Shown here: piece after piece, positions 33,524-46,799 of the stretch
Layout of the letters: each line of letters starts with the position of its first letter
How positions within the stretch are numbered: the stretch's first letter is position 1
Origin: Euphorbia lathyris
Lineage: Eukaryota > Streptophyta > Magnoliopsida > Malpighiales > Euphorbiaceae
Length of the DNA stretch: 64,000 nucleotides
NCBI RefSeq assembly: GCF_963576675.1
Contig: NC_088910.1
Span: 102,018,807-102,082,806, forward strand
Reading direction: 5' to 3'
Program-made: the position numbers and the translations under genes
The notes under the pieces: model-generated
Told to the model about the DNA's origin: nothing
Seen by the model: only the letters and a program-made list of their open reading frames with translations
Database searches by the model: none

Positions 33524-34316
33524 TGATAACATCCGGATTTATTCCTTCTAGGATGAGGAATAATGATAATTAAATATGAATAACTACAAACCTGTTATTC
33601 CCTCTAGAAAAATGATTAATGATAATTAATGCATGATTAATGATATTTAATGGAGGATTGAGAACAATTAAAACTCGATAACATCAATGATATATCCCTA
33701 GGGCAAATGTCTAAAAATGTAGGAAGAGAAGGAGTCTACAACACTATGCCACGCCACCTGAATCGAACCTTGAAAGATACGCCATTTAAGCGACAGAAGT
33801 AGCTGGATAGGGAGATCCACCAACTAAAGTATATCCGCAATCGTATCTCATCTTGACAGTTTCAGGGAAGATCAAACTACAGTTTTATATCTTCTTTAAA
33901 TGGGAATGAATATACTTAAATGACAATTAATAGCAATTAAGAGGAGTAATGACGTAACTGTTCAATTTGGAACATCTTTAACGTTTAAAGGTTACAAAAG
34001 AGCATATAAATACCCTAATTTGGATATGCGTTCATGCAGGAATATTCACATGGACTTTAATGACCAAGTGAATTTGGTAATTCACCATTAGATCTAGGCT
34101 TATTAGATCTAAACCGCAGGATGCTTTGAATCTCCACCTTATGATTCTAATAAACCTAGATCTAATGGTGGATGATCAAATAGTGCATGGTCATTAAGAC
34201 CCATATGATCAAAACCGTTTGTTCATATATGTTGGTTAACTTCATTCAAACTCATGTCATTATCCATTTTATTATCAAATATCATACTGACTTTATTATC
34301 GGAGTGTTTCCACCAA
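33524..34316 (+). repeat. 3' LTR of the non-autonomous element, with a MITE inside
   Basis: Begins TGATAACATCCGGATTT and follows the 5' LTR through the TATA (ATATAAATACCC, about 34004) to TATCGGAGTG near 34305, after which similarity stops. The 3' tip is lost. Relative to the 5' LTR it has an insert of about 185 bp at 34036-34220. Confidence 0.7.
34030..34226. mobile_element. small palindromic MITE inside the LARD 3' LTR
   Basis: The insert 34036-34220 interrupts LTR sequence that is continuous in the 5' LTR (GATATGC-TTCA…TATGTTGG). It is flanked by GTTCAT at 34030-34035 and 34221-34226. Its two halves are inverted: CACCATTAGATCTAGG near 34083 and CCTAGATCTAATGGTGG near 34155, extending over about 60 bp (TTAATGACCA-G on both outer sides). 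The superfamily is unclear. Confidence 0.7.
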
Positions 34317-34918
34317 GTCGAGGAAAGGACAAGTACATTAATTAGTGCATGCTATTTGGATGACAAATCAATATTTCTTCTATTTGCTACTAAAACTATT
34401 CCAAAACCCAAACAGCAAGCACAAGTTGAACTATTCTTGTAACCAATCATCCTTAACCGACCTATAATAATTTTCAATATGAAATAACCCATGCTTTTGA
34501 ATATTCATAGGCGTAATCTTTCAATTTGAACTCTTTCTTCCTCGCACAAAAATACAAACATTACAGAGACCTTCCAACTGAATAAATTCAAATCGCTTAA
34601 CGGAATCCTGAATTTTGATGCCCCTCCTCTTCTCTTCTCTTCTCTCCCCGGTCGCTGACATGTTCTTTTCTCTCCTCCACAATTCTCCTGTTTTTATCTC
34701 CTATTTTAGGTCAGATTTCTATTTCTCCCATTCAGATTATCATTCCTTTCGCATATGCTTTGATTTTGACGTCCTTTCTTATTATCTTTTCAACAGGTGA
34801 TAAGTCCATTCCTTTTATATGATTTCAAACTACATATAAGTGTTTCAATGACTTCTGTGTTTTTTTCCTCTGTTTTTTGCTTCAACATGAAAAAACCTAA
34901 GTTTAATGGGTTTAATTG
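34317..34918 (+). promoter_or_regulatory. upstream region of the DUF1666 gene
   Basis: Contains a CT-rich tract (CTCTTCTCTTCTCTTCTCTC, 34627-34648) typical of plant 5' leaders and possibly a leader intron. No clear TATA box could be tied to a start site. The transcription start is therefore unknown. Confidence 0.35.
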
Positions 34919-37900
34919 ATGGCTTCCCGATATGGTATTTTACTTGCTTCCGTTTTCAAATTGGTGAAGATGTCTTCTGTTAATGGCTTTTTACACAGGA
35001 AATTGCTTCTCTATGCTGCTTCTTTGTGGCTCTCCCTTTCTTCTCTCTTTCAGTTCTTCAGGTATTTCAATTTCCCTTTCCCTTTCCCTTTTCCTTCTCA
35101 AACTCAATTTCGTATCTGTTTGTGATTGTTTTAGTAAATTCGTTCTAATTCAGGGTTAAAGTGAATGAAGACGCTCAAACAAACAATTCAATTTGTACAG
35201 AAGAAGAAACTGTAGAGGAGAAGCTAGAACTATATTCGGATTGCTTGGAAGAAGAAGAAGAAGCCGAGGGTAAGGGGACACAATTTGGTCTCAGTGAATT
35301 TAATTGCACAGGAGAAAATAATGTTTTGATCGAAGAAGAGTCACCAAAGTTCTTTTTCAAATTTGAGTATCAGATTCCCAGAGACAACTATGAGCCAATT
35401 GTTTCAGATTCTGTGTCCTCTGCAACCACCAGTAAGTATGAGGAAGATTCTAATCTCTTTGTGGAGGAGGATTTTAGCTTTAGATTTAAAGAATTATCTG
35501 ATAGTTGTATAGGCACAAATGAGATTTTTGTTGAAGAGAAAGTAGAATCAGAACCTATACTTGATGAGGGAAAAGACAAATCTGCAGATAGTTCATCTAA
35601 AGAAGAGGTGGAAGAGAAGCTTGAGTCTGAAATATGTATTGATGAAAAGCCTATTTCAGGGAAGGCAATTGCAGATGATTATGAGAAAAATGTGTGGATT
35701 GATCAACAATTTTGGGGGAAAATTGGTCAGTGTTCATCAGAGAAGGACTTGATTACATCTGATTCAGATTCTGATTCGGATACGGATTCTATTACTTCAA
35801 GTCATGAGCTGTTTAGTCGAGCAGTAGCTTCATCCAGCGACAGCTTTTTATCAGAAAAAGATTTCGAAGAAGCATTCAAGTTCATCCATTTAAGGAACTC
35901 TGAAGATATGGAATTTGAGGATATGAATTCACAGAATTGGAATTGTGGATATGAAGCAGACGATATAGAAGAGGCAGATAGTGAAATACTCGAAGAGCTT
36001 GACAATCTAGAGGAGTCAAATATAGAGAATCCAAACAATGAAAATTCAGAAAACTTGGATGAGAAAAAACAGGATGATGAGGATGAGGATCCAAATGGAT
36101 TAGAAATTTTATGGGAACATCAGGAATTGATAGAGCAATTGAAAATGGAGCTGAAAAAGGTGAGAGCAACTGGTTTACCAACAATTTTAGAAGATGATGA
36201 ATCCCCAAAAATAATGGAAGATTTAAAGCCATGGAAGATTGATGATAAGTTCCAGCATGAAGATAGAATGGGGGAGCTTCATAAATTCTACAGGAGTTAC
36301 AGAGAACGAATGAGAAAATTTGATATCTTCAATTACCAGAAGATGTATGCAATTGGTAAGTTCATTCATTCATTCATTTAAATTCCTTATTTTTGAAGTC
36401 TTTTAGTAGAAGTTAGGGTTAAGGACCCACTAAATCTAATTTGGTTTGGTTGAACACAAGTCTGAAGGTTTTTGTTGAGTATGAGTAATAATTACACGAA
36501 AGTAGGAGATACATTTTCAACTATGTTGACCAACTTTTCTTCATATATACATTACAATTTTACACGCCCAAAACTACTACCTTTCTCCTTTACGTATGGA
36601 AATCATTTTTCTTTTACCACATCTTTATCAATCTCATGTGTTTAAGCATTTACTTAAGTCAAAAAGTATCTTGACTTTCTTTGTCATTTTTGGTAGATTG
36701 AATGCCGGAACTTTTATTTTTTTCGCATTAAGCCTTTGATGATTATTAAACAACGCTCTCTTTCTATTAACTAATTTAAAGTATGTTTAATATGAATAAA
36801 TGATCAAATGTCTTATATGTTGAAATAAAAAATTAGGAGGCTCAGTCCACTAATATTGGAATAATTAAAGAATTCATGATGTTTTTGCCTTTACTTAAAA
36901 TTCATTTAGACATGTGCTTGTTATTAAAACCTTAGATTTAGTTGAAGGTCTACAGTATTAATCTTAATTTAATGCCATTGTAGCTACCTTTTAGCTTTCA
37001 TTTAATAATTTATATTAATATAGAGGACTTTACCTAAATCTCAATTTTCTTATGCATCTCTAAAATAAGCTTACAATGATCTAGGTAAGGTTTATAGTGG
37101 TCCAGCTTTAAGTTTATAAATGTTAGGTATGCATTTTATTAATGCATTTTATTAATTATATACTATTCTTATGTATTTGGTACGAATGAAGGATTTAATT
37201 ATTTAGCTTTTTAACTTGACACGTATAGCATAGCTCAATTGGTACACCTCTAGTTTTAGACCTGAAATGTTGTGGATTCGGATCCATCCTCTTACATAAA
37301 ATATATATAAAAAAATGGCTCGTGGTTAATTTGTCCCAAGTAAAATAGTTTTGATCCGAAAATGAACACCTGATCAGAAATTATATATTGATAACATGTT
37401 ATTTTTGGACTAATATAATAAGAAATTTCAAGTTATGAACTAAATTGATATTCAAAGTTGATTTGGGTGGGAGCCAAATTATCCTAATTGATAGACATGT
37501 GGAGGTTTTCTTTTTGGGCAAAAATCACATTGAGATATGGTTTTGATTTTGATGGATGAGAAGCTGATATTTCATTTTAACATATTAAGTCCCTCATCTT
37601 TTAGCTTTTAACATATTAAGTCATTATATATGTGATTTTTACGAATATGTATATACATTTTCTATATAGGGCTTCTTCAATCAAAGGATCCATTGAAATC
37701 AATGAATTGGAGTAATAAAGACTCATCAGGTAAAGCATTAACGTCACTGCTTTCATTAGGAAAGCGAAAGAAGTGCAGTAACGATCCAACGGAGAATTTC
37801 ATTGCAGAATTACATAGCGATTTGGAAATGGTTTATGTTGCTCAAATGTGCCTTTCCTGGGAAATCCTTCACTGGCAGTACCAAAAATCACTTGAAATTT

Positions 37901-38778
37901 GGGATTCTGATCCTTCTGGAATTCGCCGATTCAATGAAGTTGCTGGTGAATTTCAACAATTTCAAGTTCATCTGCAGAGATTTATAGAGAATGAACCTTT
38001 TGAAGGTCCGAGAATACAAAACTATGTCAAGAACCGATGCGTCTTGCGTAATCTTCTTCAGGTTCCTGTCATAAGAGGTACTTGAATAATTTTCTCTATT
38101 CTGTTCAACTGTTCGTATTTATTGTTTGTTGTTCATCGGAATTTCAACAGTGTTATTGACTGATAGAAAGTTGAATGATTTTGCAGAAGACAATATGAGG
38201 GATAAGAAGGGAAGATTAAGAAATAGAAGAGAAAGTGATAATAATGCAATTAGAAGCGATACACTAGTAGAAATCCTGGAAGAATCGATAAGAATTTTCT
38301 GGAGATTCGTTCGTGCTGATAAAGATTCGCATAATGTGATTCAAAGAAGTCGAAAAGGAACTCAAATTCAACCTCAAGATCCTGCAGAAGTCGAGCTTCT
38401 GATGGAAGTGAGAACAAGTCTGCTAAAGGTTAGCATTTCCCCTTTCTTTCGTCGGTAATTTCATTATATTATATAGAATCTGCCGCGGATTTGACAATAC
38501 GACAAATTTCCGTAATGCAGAGGGAGAAGAAGCTTAAAGAAGTATTGAGAAGTGGAAGCTGCATATTGAGGAAATTTCAGAAACAGAAAAAAGAGAGCAT
38601 TTCAGATGAATTTATTTACTTCTTCTCTCAAGTAGATATGAAGTTGGTGTCAAGGGTGCTAAATATGTCGAAAGTGACCGTAGATCAACTAATATGGTGT
38701 CGCAGCAAATTGAATAACATAAATTTTGTTAGGAGGAAGATAAATATAGAGCCATCTTTTTTGCTTTTTCCTTGCTAA
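34919..38778 (+). CDS. DUF1666 family protein, five exons, 750 aa
   Basis: Model: join(34919..35061,35154..36355,37670..38077,38187..38428,38521..38778), all GT-AG, 2253 nt in frame. Residues 29-47 form a hydrophobic segment (KLLLYAASLWLSLSSLFQFF), a possible membrane anchor. Residues 50-360 are acidic and low complexity, with SDSDSDSDTDS near 251. The conserved C-terminal part starts near 365 with WEHQELIEQLKMELKK, then RATGLPTILEDDESPKIMED, YRSYRERMRKFD, MYAIGLLQSKDPL, AQMCLSWEILHWQYQK and DPAEVELLMEVRTSLLK. This pattern is that of the plant DUF1666 family, of unknown function. I recall members labelled 'ribosomal protein L34Ae' in some annotations; nothing here looks ribosomal. The gene looks intact. 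Confidence 0.88.
37210..37300 (+). repeat. SINE-like (tRNA-derived) fragment in DUF1666 intron 2
   Basis: A box A-like TAGCTCAATTGG (37231-37242) and a box B-like GGATTCGGATCC (37274-37285) lie 40 bp apart, followed by an A-rich tract. This is the pol III promoter layout of a tRNA or tRNA-derived SINE, but no tRNA can be folded. It sits in the 1.3 kb intron 36356-37669. Confidence 0.4.
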
Positions 38779-40239
38779 TTTCTCTGTATATATCTTAATT
38801 CATCCCATATGGCATAGTTTTACCAAAGAAAATGAGCTAGTTGTATTTACGAGATCAAATCACAGTGTTATGTTAGTGCAATACCATTCAACTTATAATT
38901 ATGAATGAGCTAATTAGAAACCGATTCTTAAATTATAACCAATATATATTTTGGTGGTGTTTGGTATACCATAATGGAATGCAGTAAAGTAAGTTTTGGA
39001 AAATAAATATTTGGGTCATGTATAATTTGTTTATAATTTGAATGGATTGGATTAGGTTGTATAGGTAATTAAGGTTGGTTTGTTTGTCATCATTACAATC
39101 TACAAATAGATGACTAAACCAATGTAATTCTAATCCTCAAATATAAGATGCAAGAGAGGCAAAAGTTTCCTCCTCCCCTTTTGTTATGCTTTCTCTCTCA
39201 TATGCATTTAGTTCGTAGAATCATCATTTGTACTCCTGAACAATTTCAGTGTAGGATTTGTGTGATTAGTAATATGAGGTTACAGTTCGATTTCTTCCAT
39301 TGCCATAACTCAGTGGCAAATTACGTTATAAGTACTCGATAAATTGTATTTATATTTAGATTGATTTGTGAATAATCTCTCCATAAGTATGTGTTTTTGG
39401 ATATATTCTTACTTTGGAACACGTGAAATTGTGTTTACAATTGTGAAAGACATTGCTTGTGAGCACTAACTTTTTCGAACTATATAATGTTTTTTTTTTG
39501 TTAACTTTGAGTTGTAGGTTTGATTCGGTGATTTTTCCGTTTCCAAATGTCGAAGTCAAAGCTTAAGGAGACGAGTCAAAGAGTCTGCTTTTTAGAACCG
39601 GTCTGCTTTGTCTAAGGCATGTAAGGACGATCAAACTTATTCCTAAAATTAAAAATATCTATTAGCACATGTTAAATACGTGACACATCATCAAATATCC
39701 CCTATATAATAAGGATGACCGACCTTGTCTTATGCATTCTAGAGCCAATCGACTCTGCTGTATAGAATGCATCATACTTTCAAACCATATTTTGAATTTT
39801 TTATTAGTCGTATCCCAATCCCTCTATATAAGCCATTTGGTGTTTCTAGAGTAAAAAGAGATCTAGTCATTTGTTGTTTAACAAATTTTGAGGTTACAAA
39901 AGCATTTGAGAACTTCTCTCTCTTGTCCTTAAGTTTTTAGAGTGAGAATGTAAGAATCCTTGAGTTTTTGAGTTTATAGGTTTAAATCAGTCCCAAATCA
40001 GTAGAAAAGAGTTATAGAACACTTCCAACACACTCACTAAACTTTAAAGCTTCCATAGCTTTTAAGGTAGTGTACATCATGTTGAATCACCTAAAAACTT
40101 CTTAATTTGTTTTCAAGAGCTTTGATTAAATATTTAGAGGTGAAAAGTGCCAAATCAGACTCTACATACACTTTCAATACATGTAACAAAGGTAATAAAC
40201 TGACAGACCTAAGTATCTTATGTAAATTCATGTTTTAAG
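38779..40239. other. intergenic, probably decayed repeats
   Basis: No gene. Between about 39540 and 40200 the text has TATA-like CTCTATATAAGCC (39820) and a leader-like stretch, as in an LTR, but no partner was found. A possible TIR element starts near 38954 (GGTGTTTGGTATACC). Open frames at 39148-39342 and 39356-39559 lack domains. Confidence 0.35.
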
Positions 40240-40349
40240 TTGTTCCGTAAACTTATATATACATATACATATTTATAATGTAGATTCTAATTAAATATTA
40301 ATCCAATTAATATATAATCAAACTTTAATCTATATTAATATGTCAATAA

Positions 40350-40399
<50 letters not shown>

Positions 40400-41545
40400 C
40401 GGCATACAAATATATAATTAATTATAAACTAATAGATCTATAGTTTATCCAATAAAATTATAATCTCTGATTATGTTAACCAAACCCCCACTGATTTGGG
40501 CTTTTTCTCGAGCATAACTTTAATCCAATTAAACCAATCTCTAGCCCATACCTCGTTGTAATTAATAGCTCTGGAATTAATATAACTATTATATTTATTT
40601 CGAGCTTACTCTAACTTGATTTGGTCAAACTTTCTATGCTTGCAATCCTATAGGTTCATTCAGACCTAGTAGTGAGTTTGAATCCATCATTCGGCTCACA
40701 AATAATAAGTGTTACTATAACAAAACACTATAATTACCTAGACTGAATGAGTATCTCATACGAACATAATAAGAACCTAATAGAAACCTTATGGGCTCCT
40801 TTGCTAACATATATCGATGTTTAACATTAGGCACCTCCTGTCACCCTCATTCGTTGCTAAAACATTTTTTTATTCTCCGCGAACTGATAAGCTTCAAATG
40901 AGCAGTAACCATACTACCTCATTTGGGTACAGTTGTACACTTCCCAGCTTCACCAATCAAGTGGCATGTGATATCCTCTCGCACATTGGAGAGTAGTAAT
41001 TCTTTCACTTCACTCATGGTTCCTCAATATGATTCAGAACATCCCGATTAACCCATACTTGGCACCTAATTACAGGCTCGTTAGATAACAATAAAAGTAT
41101 GATGTATCTCATCTAGGTCACATAGTAACTTTGGGTATAAGGAGTCCACTATAAGCATTATATAAGATACACCTATGACACATGACCATGTGGTGTTTCT
41201 CATAAGTGGACCGATCTAATGCTTACTATTTGATAATGCCATATCCCTTTGGTTTGATATCCCATGTTTGTGCCTGATGAAATACCATCCCAACCAAGGC
41301 ACATACTAGTATTGAGTTCATTATCATTCCACGATAACAATAGACAAATGATGCTTTGATATAATATCTAACCGCATCATGGTTTCATTTTTATAGGTCA
41401 TGGACGCTCCAAACATATGCAGATCACCATATTAGGATACTCTATTAAGTTGATTTGCACAAGTAAACAACATAATATATTATTGCCTCTGATTAATGAT
41501 AAAATGACAAAAACAATGTATTGGGACTATAGCATACACTAAAAA
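40240..41545 (-). mobile_element. 3' LTR of a Ty1/copia element
   Basis: Related in order and orientation to 3115-4321. On the minus strand it follows a polypurine tract (GCAAGTGGGACATT, about 41543-41556) and starts near TTAGTGTATGCTATAGTCCC, a copia LTR start with the first bases changed. Inside is a (TA)n run at about 40352-40396. The far end is approximate. Decayed copia pol lies just to the right. Confidence 0.65.
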
Positions 41546-41559
41546 TGTCCCACTTGCAC

Positions 41560-42035
41560 TAGTCTCAACTATGCATGGGTTTAATTCCTTTAGATCTAAT
41601 TTGACACTCATATTGAATTTGTGACATTATCTTCAGACATAATCCTTTTAATCTTTGCAACCATCCATTCGACTATCTCTTGAATGAGATTGAATATTCT
41701 GAGTATTTATTTGGCCTGATTGTGTGATCGAGGCGTTTTAGCATGTGTGATGGTCCTATTTTTTTTTTATCATAGAAGAGGTATACTATGTCTAGGGTAG
41801 TTGTAGCTATTCTAACTTAGTAATGAACTTCTAGATCTAAACATCCTATTTTGTTTCATCTTATGCAGCAATATGCTCTCTGTGATAGAATCTGCAATTG
41901 TGTCCTGCTCATAACCTTTTCAGCTGACACTTCCTCCATTTAAAACAAACACGCTTTCTGACTGCGATCAACGTCAGATTCAGAACCAACATCGGTGTAA
42001 TAACTTACAACGAGCTCTTCCTAATCAACGTATAC
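41560..42035 (-). pseudogene. Ty1/copia RNase H / pol C-terminus, decayed
   Basis: Minus-strand pieces read SYYTDVGSESDVDRSQKACL (for the usual GYTDAD…D..KS.SG), MEEVSAEKVMSRTQLQIL, and KRLDHTIRPNKYSEYSIS (for the KHI-RRYH-IREI region), with stops between. It ends directly at the polypurine tract and LTR. The rest of pol is missing. Confidence 0.55.
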
Positions 42036-42094
42036 TTAGAAAGTTTTCTACAGTCCTTCTCAAGTACTAAAGGGTAGTTACTAAAGCCATTGTA

Positions 42095-42420
42095 ACATAC
42101 TCCCTTCGTCCATAAGTCGTTTTAGAAATTTAATTTTTTTCTAAATTGTAAGTCGTTTTGGTTTTCTAAGAATTTTTAGTTTAGTTTTTTGATCCAATCA
42201 TTAAATATTTTGTCTTAATCTATGTGTTTTTGAACATTCCAATCTATGAAGCACCAATACTTCCCGGAGGTCACCGTACGCGTATCCGATACTCCGGGTG
42301 CGAGGATTTGGCGAGATACGTACGGGACACGCCTGGGAAGTATCCCTTTTTTTAAAGAGGGGACACACGGGGACACGTCAGAGATACTTTAGGGGTTTTG
42401 TAAAAAAACTTTGAAAATAT
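42095..42420. other. mariner/Stowaway-like end and an unidentified GC-richer repeat
   Basis: CTCCCTTCGTCCATAAGTCG at 42102 matches the common CTCCCTCCGTCCCA-type end of plant Stowaway MITEs; the other end is not seen. At 42260-42350, ACGCGTATCCGATACTCCGGG and GAGATACGTACGGGACACG form a GC-rich tract with an internal inverted theme (GTATCC/GGATAC), possibly another TE end. Confidence 0.35.
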
Positions 42421-42772
42421 AAGGGTTCTTTTTTAAAAAACTCAGAAAATATAAGGATTAAAATGAAATAATCCCAGGATTACTAGTATATACAGGCACG
42501 AAATCGATTGAACCCTAAACTAAAATTGAAAATCTTTCCTGTATTTTTTTTATGAATTAATGACTTACTAGTTAATATTATAGATGTTAATTTATGGTTT
42601 TATAATGACTTGAGAGTATTATTTGTGTTTTTATGACTTATTACTTAATATTCCGATGTAATTTTTGTTTGGTTGATAATTTGTTAAAAATCCCTGAATC
42701 TTCCATGTAAATTTCCATATTCCATGATGAAAAATGTGAAGAAGTGGGATGGTCCATAAGACTACTCTACTC

Positions 42773-42908
42773 GGCCCATTTACATTTGGACAGAACCTCG
42801 AATATCAGACTTCACTAGTTGAAACACGTTTTATGCAGTAGCAACCGTAGATCAAAAGTACCTCGAATATCAGCCTTCAGATCTAGGGTTCTATCAAACT
42901 AAACCCTA
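42773..42908 (+). promoter_or_regulatory. RPL34 promoter motifs: GGCCCA and telo-boxes
   Basis: GGCCCA (42773-42778, a site II-type element) is followed by a telo-box on the minus strand (TAGGGTT, 42884-42890) and one on the plus strand (AAACCCTA, 42901-42908), 95 bp before the start codon. This combination is known for plant ribosomal protein genes, where it links expression to cell growth. Confidence 0.65.
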
Positions 42909-43003
42909 TTTAATCACTTCCTCTGCTGTCCCCTTATTTTTGTTGTCCGCCTGTATCTCCTTCTCGCACTTGCCTAGACTAGAGAGGATACGAATAAGCG
43001 AAA

Positions 43004-44820
<1,817 letters not shown>

Positions 44821-45479
44821 AAGGGGGTATGGTGCAGAGGAATTTTGGTTTTGATTGATCCCAGCGAATTGGATGATTTTGTTTGATGTTGAATACTTGT
44901 TTGTTCACTTTTTACTAGAATGAATTCATGGTCAATTAGTTGTTGTGTTATAATTTGTGCTTCTACTAAACAACTCCTCTATTGCAATGTGCAAGTTGTG
45001 ATTTTGCAGATTTAACCGAGGCCTTGGCTCAATATGTGGAATTTATTTGTGTTAAATTTAGTTATAAATTATGATACGAACCTGTGAAATTGGTGACACC
45101 CTTGTTCAAGTAGGGGATAAGGTAAGTTGCTATTTTCTTGATGATCTTGAGATTATTTTGGTATACTATCCGTTGAAATAAAACTACAATTGATAATGCA
45201 GAGTTCTATAGCTAAGGAGGTCTTATGCTGTATAATTATAATGTTCTATAGCTAAGGAGGTCTTATGCTGTATATGTTGGCAAAATATATTTACTTTACA
45301 GTAAGATTTAGCTAAGGAGGTTCTATAGCTTTTTTAATGTTAAATAGACTTAGTACATCAGTAGCCCACTAAATTTTACTCAAAAAGTATATTTTTTTGA
45401 TTTCATGAACTTCATAGAACTTTATAAACTTGTAAAGTGTTGATTTCTTGAATTTATAAACTGTTCAGTTAGTTCTTTG
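44821..45479. other. 3' flank of RPL34 with a 40-bp tandem duplication
   Basis: The 3' UTR probably ends before about 45000. TTCTATAGCTAAGGAGGTCT-TATGCTGTAT occurs at 45204-45233 and 45244-45273, with a third partial TAGCTAAGGAGGTTCTATAG near 45310. No other feature was seen. Confidence 0.5.
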
Positions 45480-46280
45480 AATGAGTAAAATAAAAAGGTT
45501 AAAATCAACTTCAAGAATGAGTTTATGTGAAAATTTGAGACAAATGAATCTTTGATGTTCGGAAATATGCAAATGAAAAAGGTGTATAAAGAGTTGGAAA
45601 CAGAATATGTAAAATGTTTTGAGCTGCAAATATTGCCTCTAAACTAGGCTTTTGGACTTGGAACGAATGTTTAGAAGGAATTGAGAGTAAAAACGGACAG
45701 TAAAGGGTCGGAAATGGGAACTGGAAATTATTGGACATAAACTAATAAAAGCTGAGGAAAAGTGATTTTAATGGACTTCTACCTAATGAATTGAAAGCAA
45801 AATTTTGAACCTGTATTTTTGGGATTATTGGTGGTGATTTGGCATGAAAGCTTATGGTGCTATTTATAGTTTTTTCTTAGAAGGTTTGTTGGTTGAATTA
45901 GTTGTCTACTATCCTTATTTTTTTCTCGAAATTTGCTCTCTATCTCGTCATATCAGCCCATTCTCCTACTTTCACTCCACTATCTTGCCACATCAACCTA
46001 CTAATTCATACTTCTTGGTTTAGGGATGGTTTGTACTAGGAGTGCACATGGTCGGTTAACCAGTCTATTAACAATAACCAGTCTATTAACAAAAACCATT
46101 AACCAGTTCATTTAATTCGGTTAACCATATTTCGGTTAATATAAACTTCGGTCGGTTAACCTATATTTCAGTCGGTTAACCATTAGTGACTTTTCGTAGC
46201 AAATATCATTTTATATCTATAATTATTGCCAAAATATGTAACTTCAAATTTAATTAACAAAATTGCCAAAACAAATAAGT

Positions 46281-46799
46281 CTTCCGAGCTTCTGTAAAAT
46301 ATGCTCCTGTATAGGACATATGGCTTACGAATGTAGGAAGAATAGGCCGCCGATGGAACCTAAGAAAAAACCAGAGCAGGATCGGCAAAAAACAGCGATT
46401 CCAGTAAAAGCAGTTACAGACAGAATTATAACAGAATTGCACCCAGATAAGGAAGGGGCTCCTAATGCCAATGATGTCAATGATAATTTAGCAGACTTAC
46501 ATCTGAATGATGAAGCAGCGCCTCACGAGGACGGAGACCCAGAGGTTTTTTTGGAGGATGAAGTAAATAGGCCAATTTCCCTAGGAAATAGCAACCTTAA
46601 CATCTCGGTGAATGGTAAATCTCCGGGGGTGGAGAGCACGGTTCCGAGCAAGGAGATGACTTGGGAGGACCAAATGGCGCTGGAGGAGGGAGAGTGGCAG
46701 GAGGTGTCGAAAACCAAGAAAGCTAGTTCAGACTCAGGATCGTCGAAAACAGCAACCCGTAATAAACAGGTCAGCAAACCCCCGGTACGTTTTAAATGA
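46281..46799 (+). pseudogene. LINE ORF1 C-terminal part with CCHC knuckle
   Basis: Begins inside ORF1 with LPSFCKICSCIGHMAYECRK, a CX2CX4HX4C zinc knuckle, followed by a basic Pro-rich linker and a long acidic tail, to a stop at 46797-46799. ORF1 protein binds element RNA. Apparent start codons upstream lie in the target-site duplication and are not real. The stop overlaps the ORF2 start (ATGA, 46796-46799), the usual ORF1/ORF2 join in such elements. Confidence 0.75.

Larger units (their letters stand above)
30178..34316 (+). mobile_element. non-autonomous LTR retrotransposon (Tat-like, LARD type)
   Basis: Two direct repeats, about 30178-30839 and 33524-34316, flank 2.7 kb without any gag or pol coding. 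LTR ends are TGATAAC (33524) and GTTATCA (30839). After the first LTR comes ATTGGTGCGATGAGCGTGG, a drifted form of the Tat primer site. Inside there are a minisatellite (32.2-32.8 kb), MITE X copy 2 (32.9-33.2 kb) and a 60-bp tandem duplication (33.34-33.46 kb). The second LTR also holds a small MITE. Lacking proteins, it would need those of another element to move. Confidence 0.7.

Noticed and set aside
35175..36232. Minus-strand Ser-rich open frames opposite DUF1666
   Set aside because: They are shadows of the acidic Glu/Asp/Ser-rich exon 2 on the plus strand.
46263..46280. Methionine-like start of the LINE ORF1 reading frame
   Set aside because: These bases are the hAT MITE sequence duplicated as target site (AAAACAAATAAGT), so the true ORF1 start is missing.
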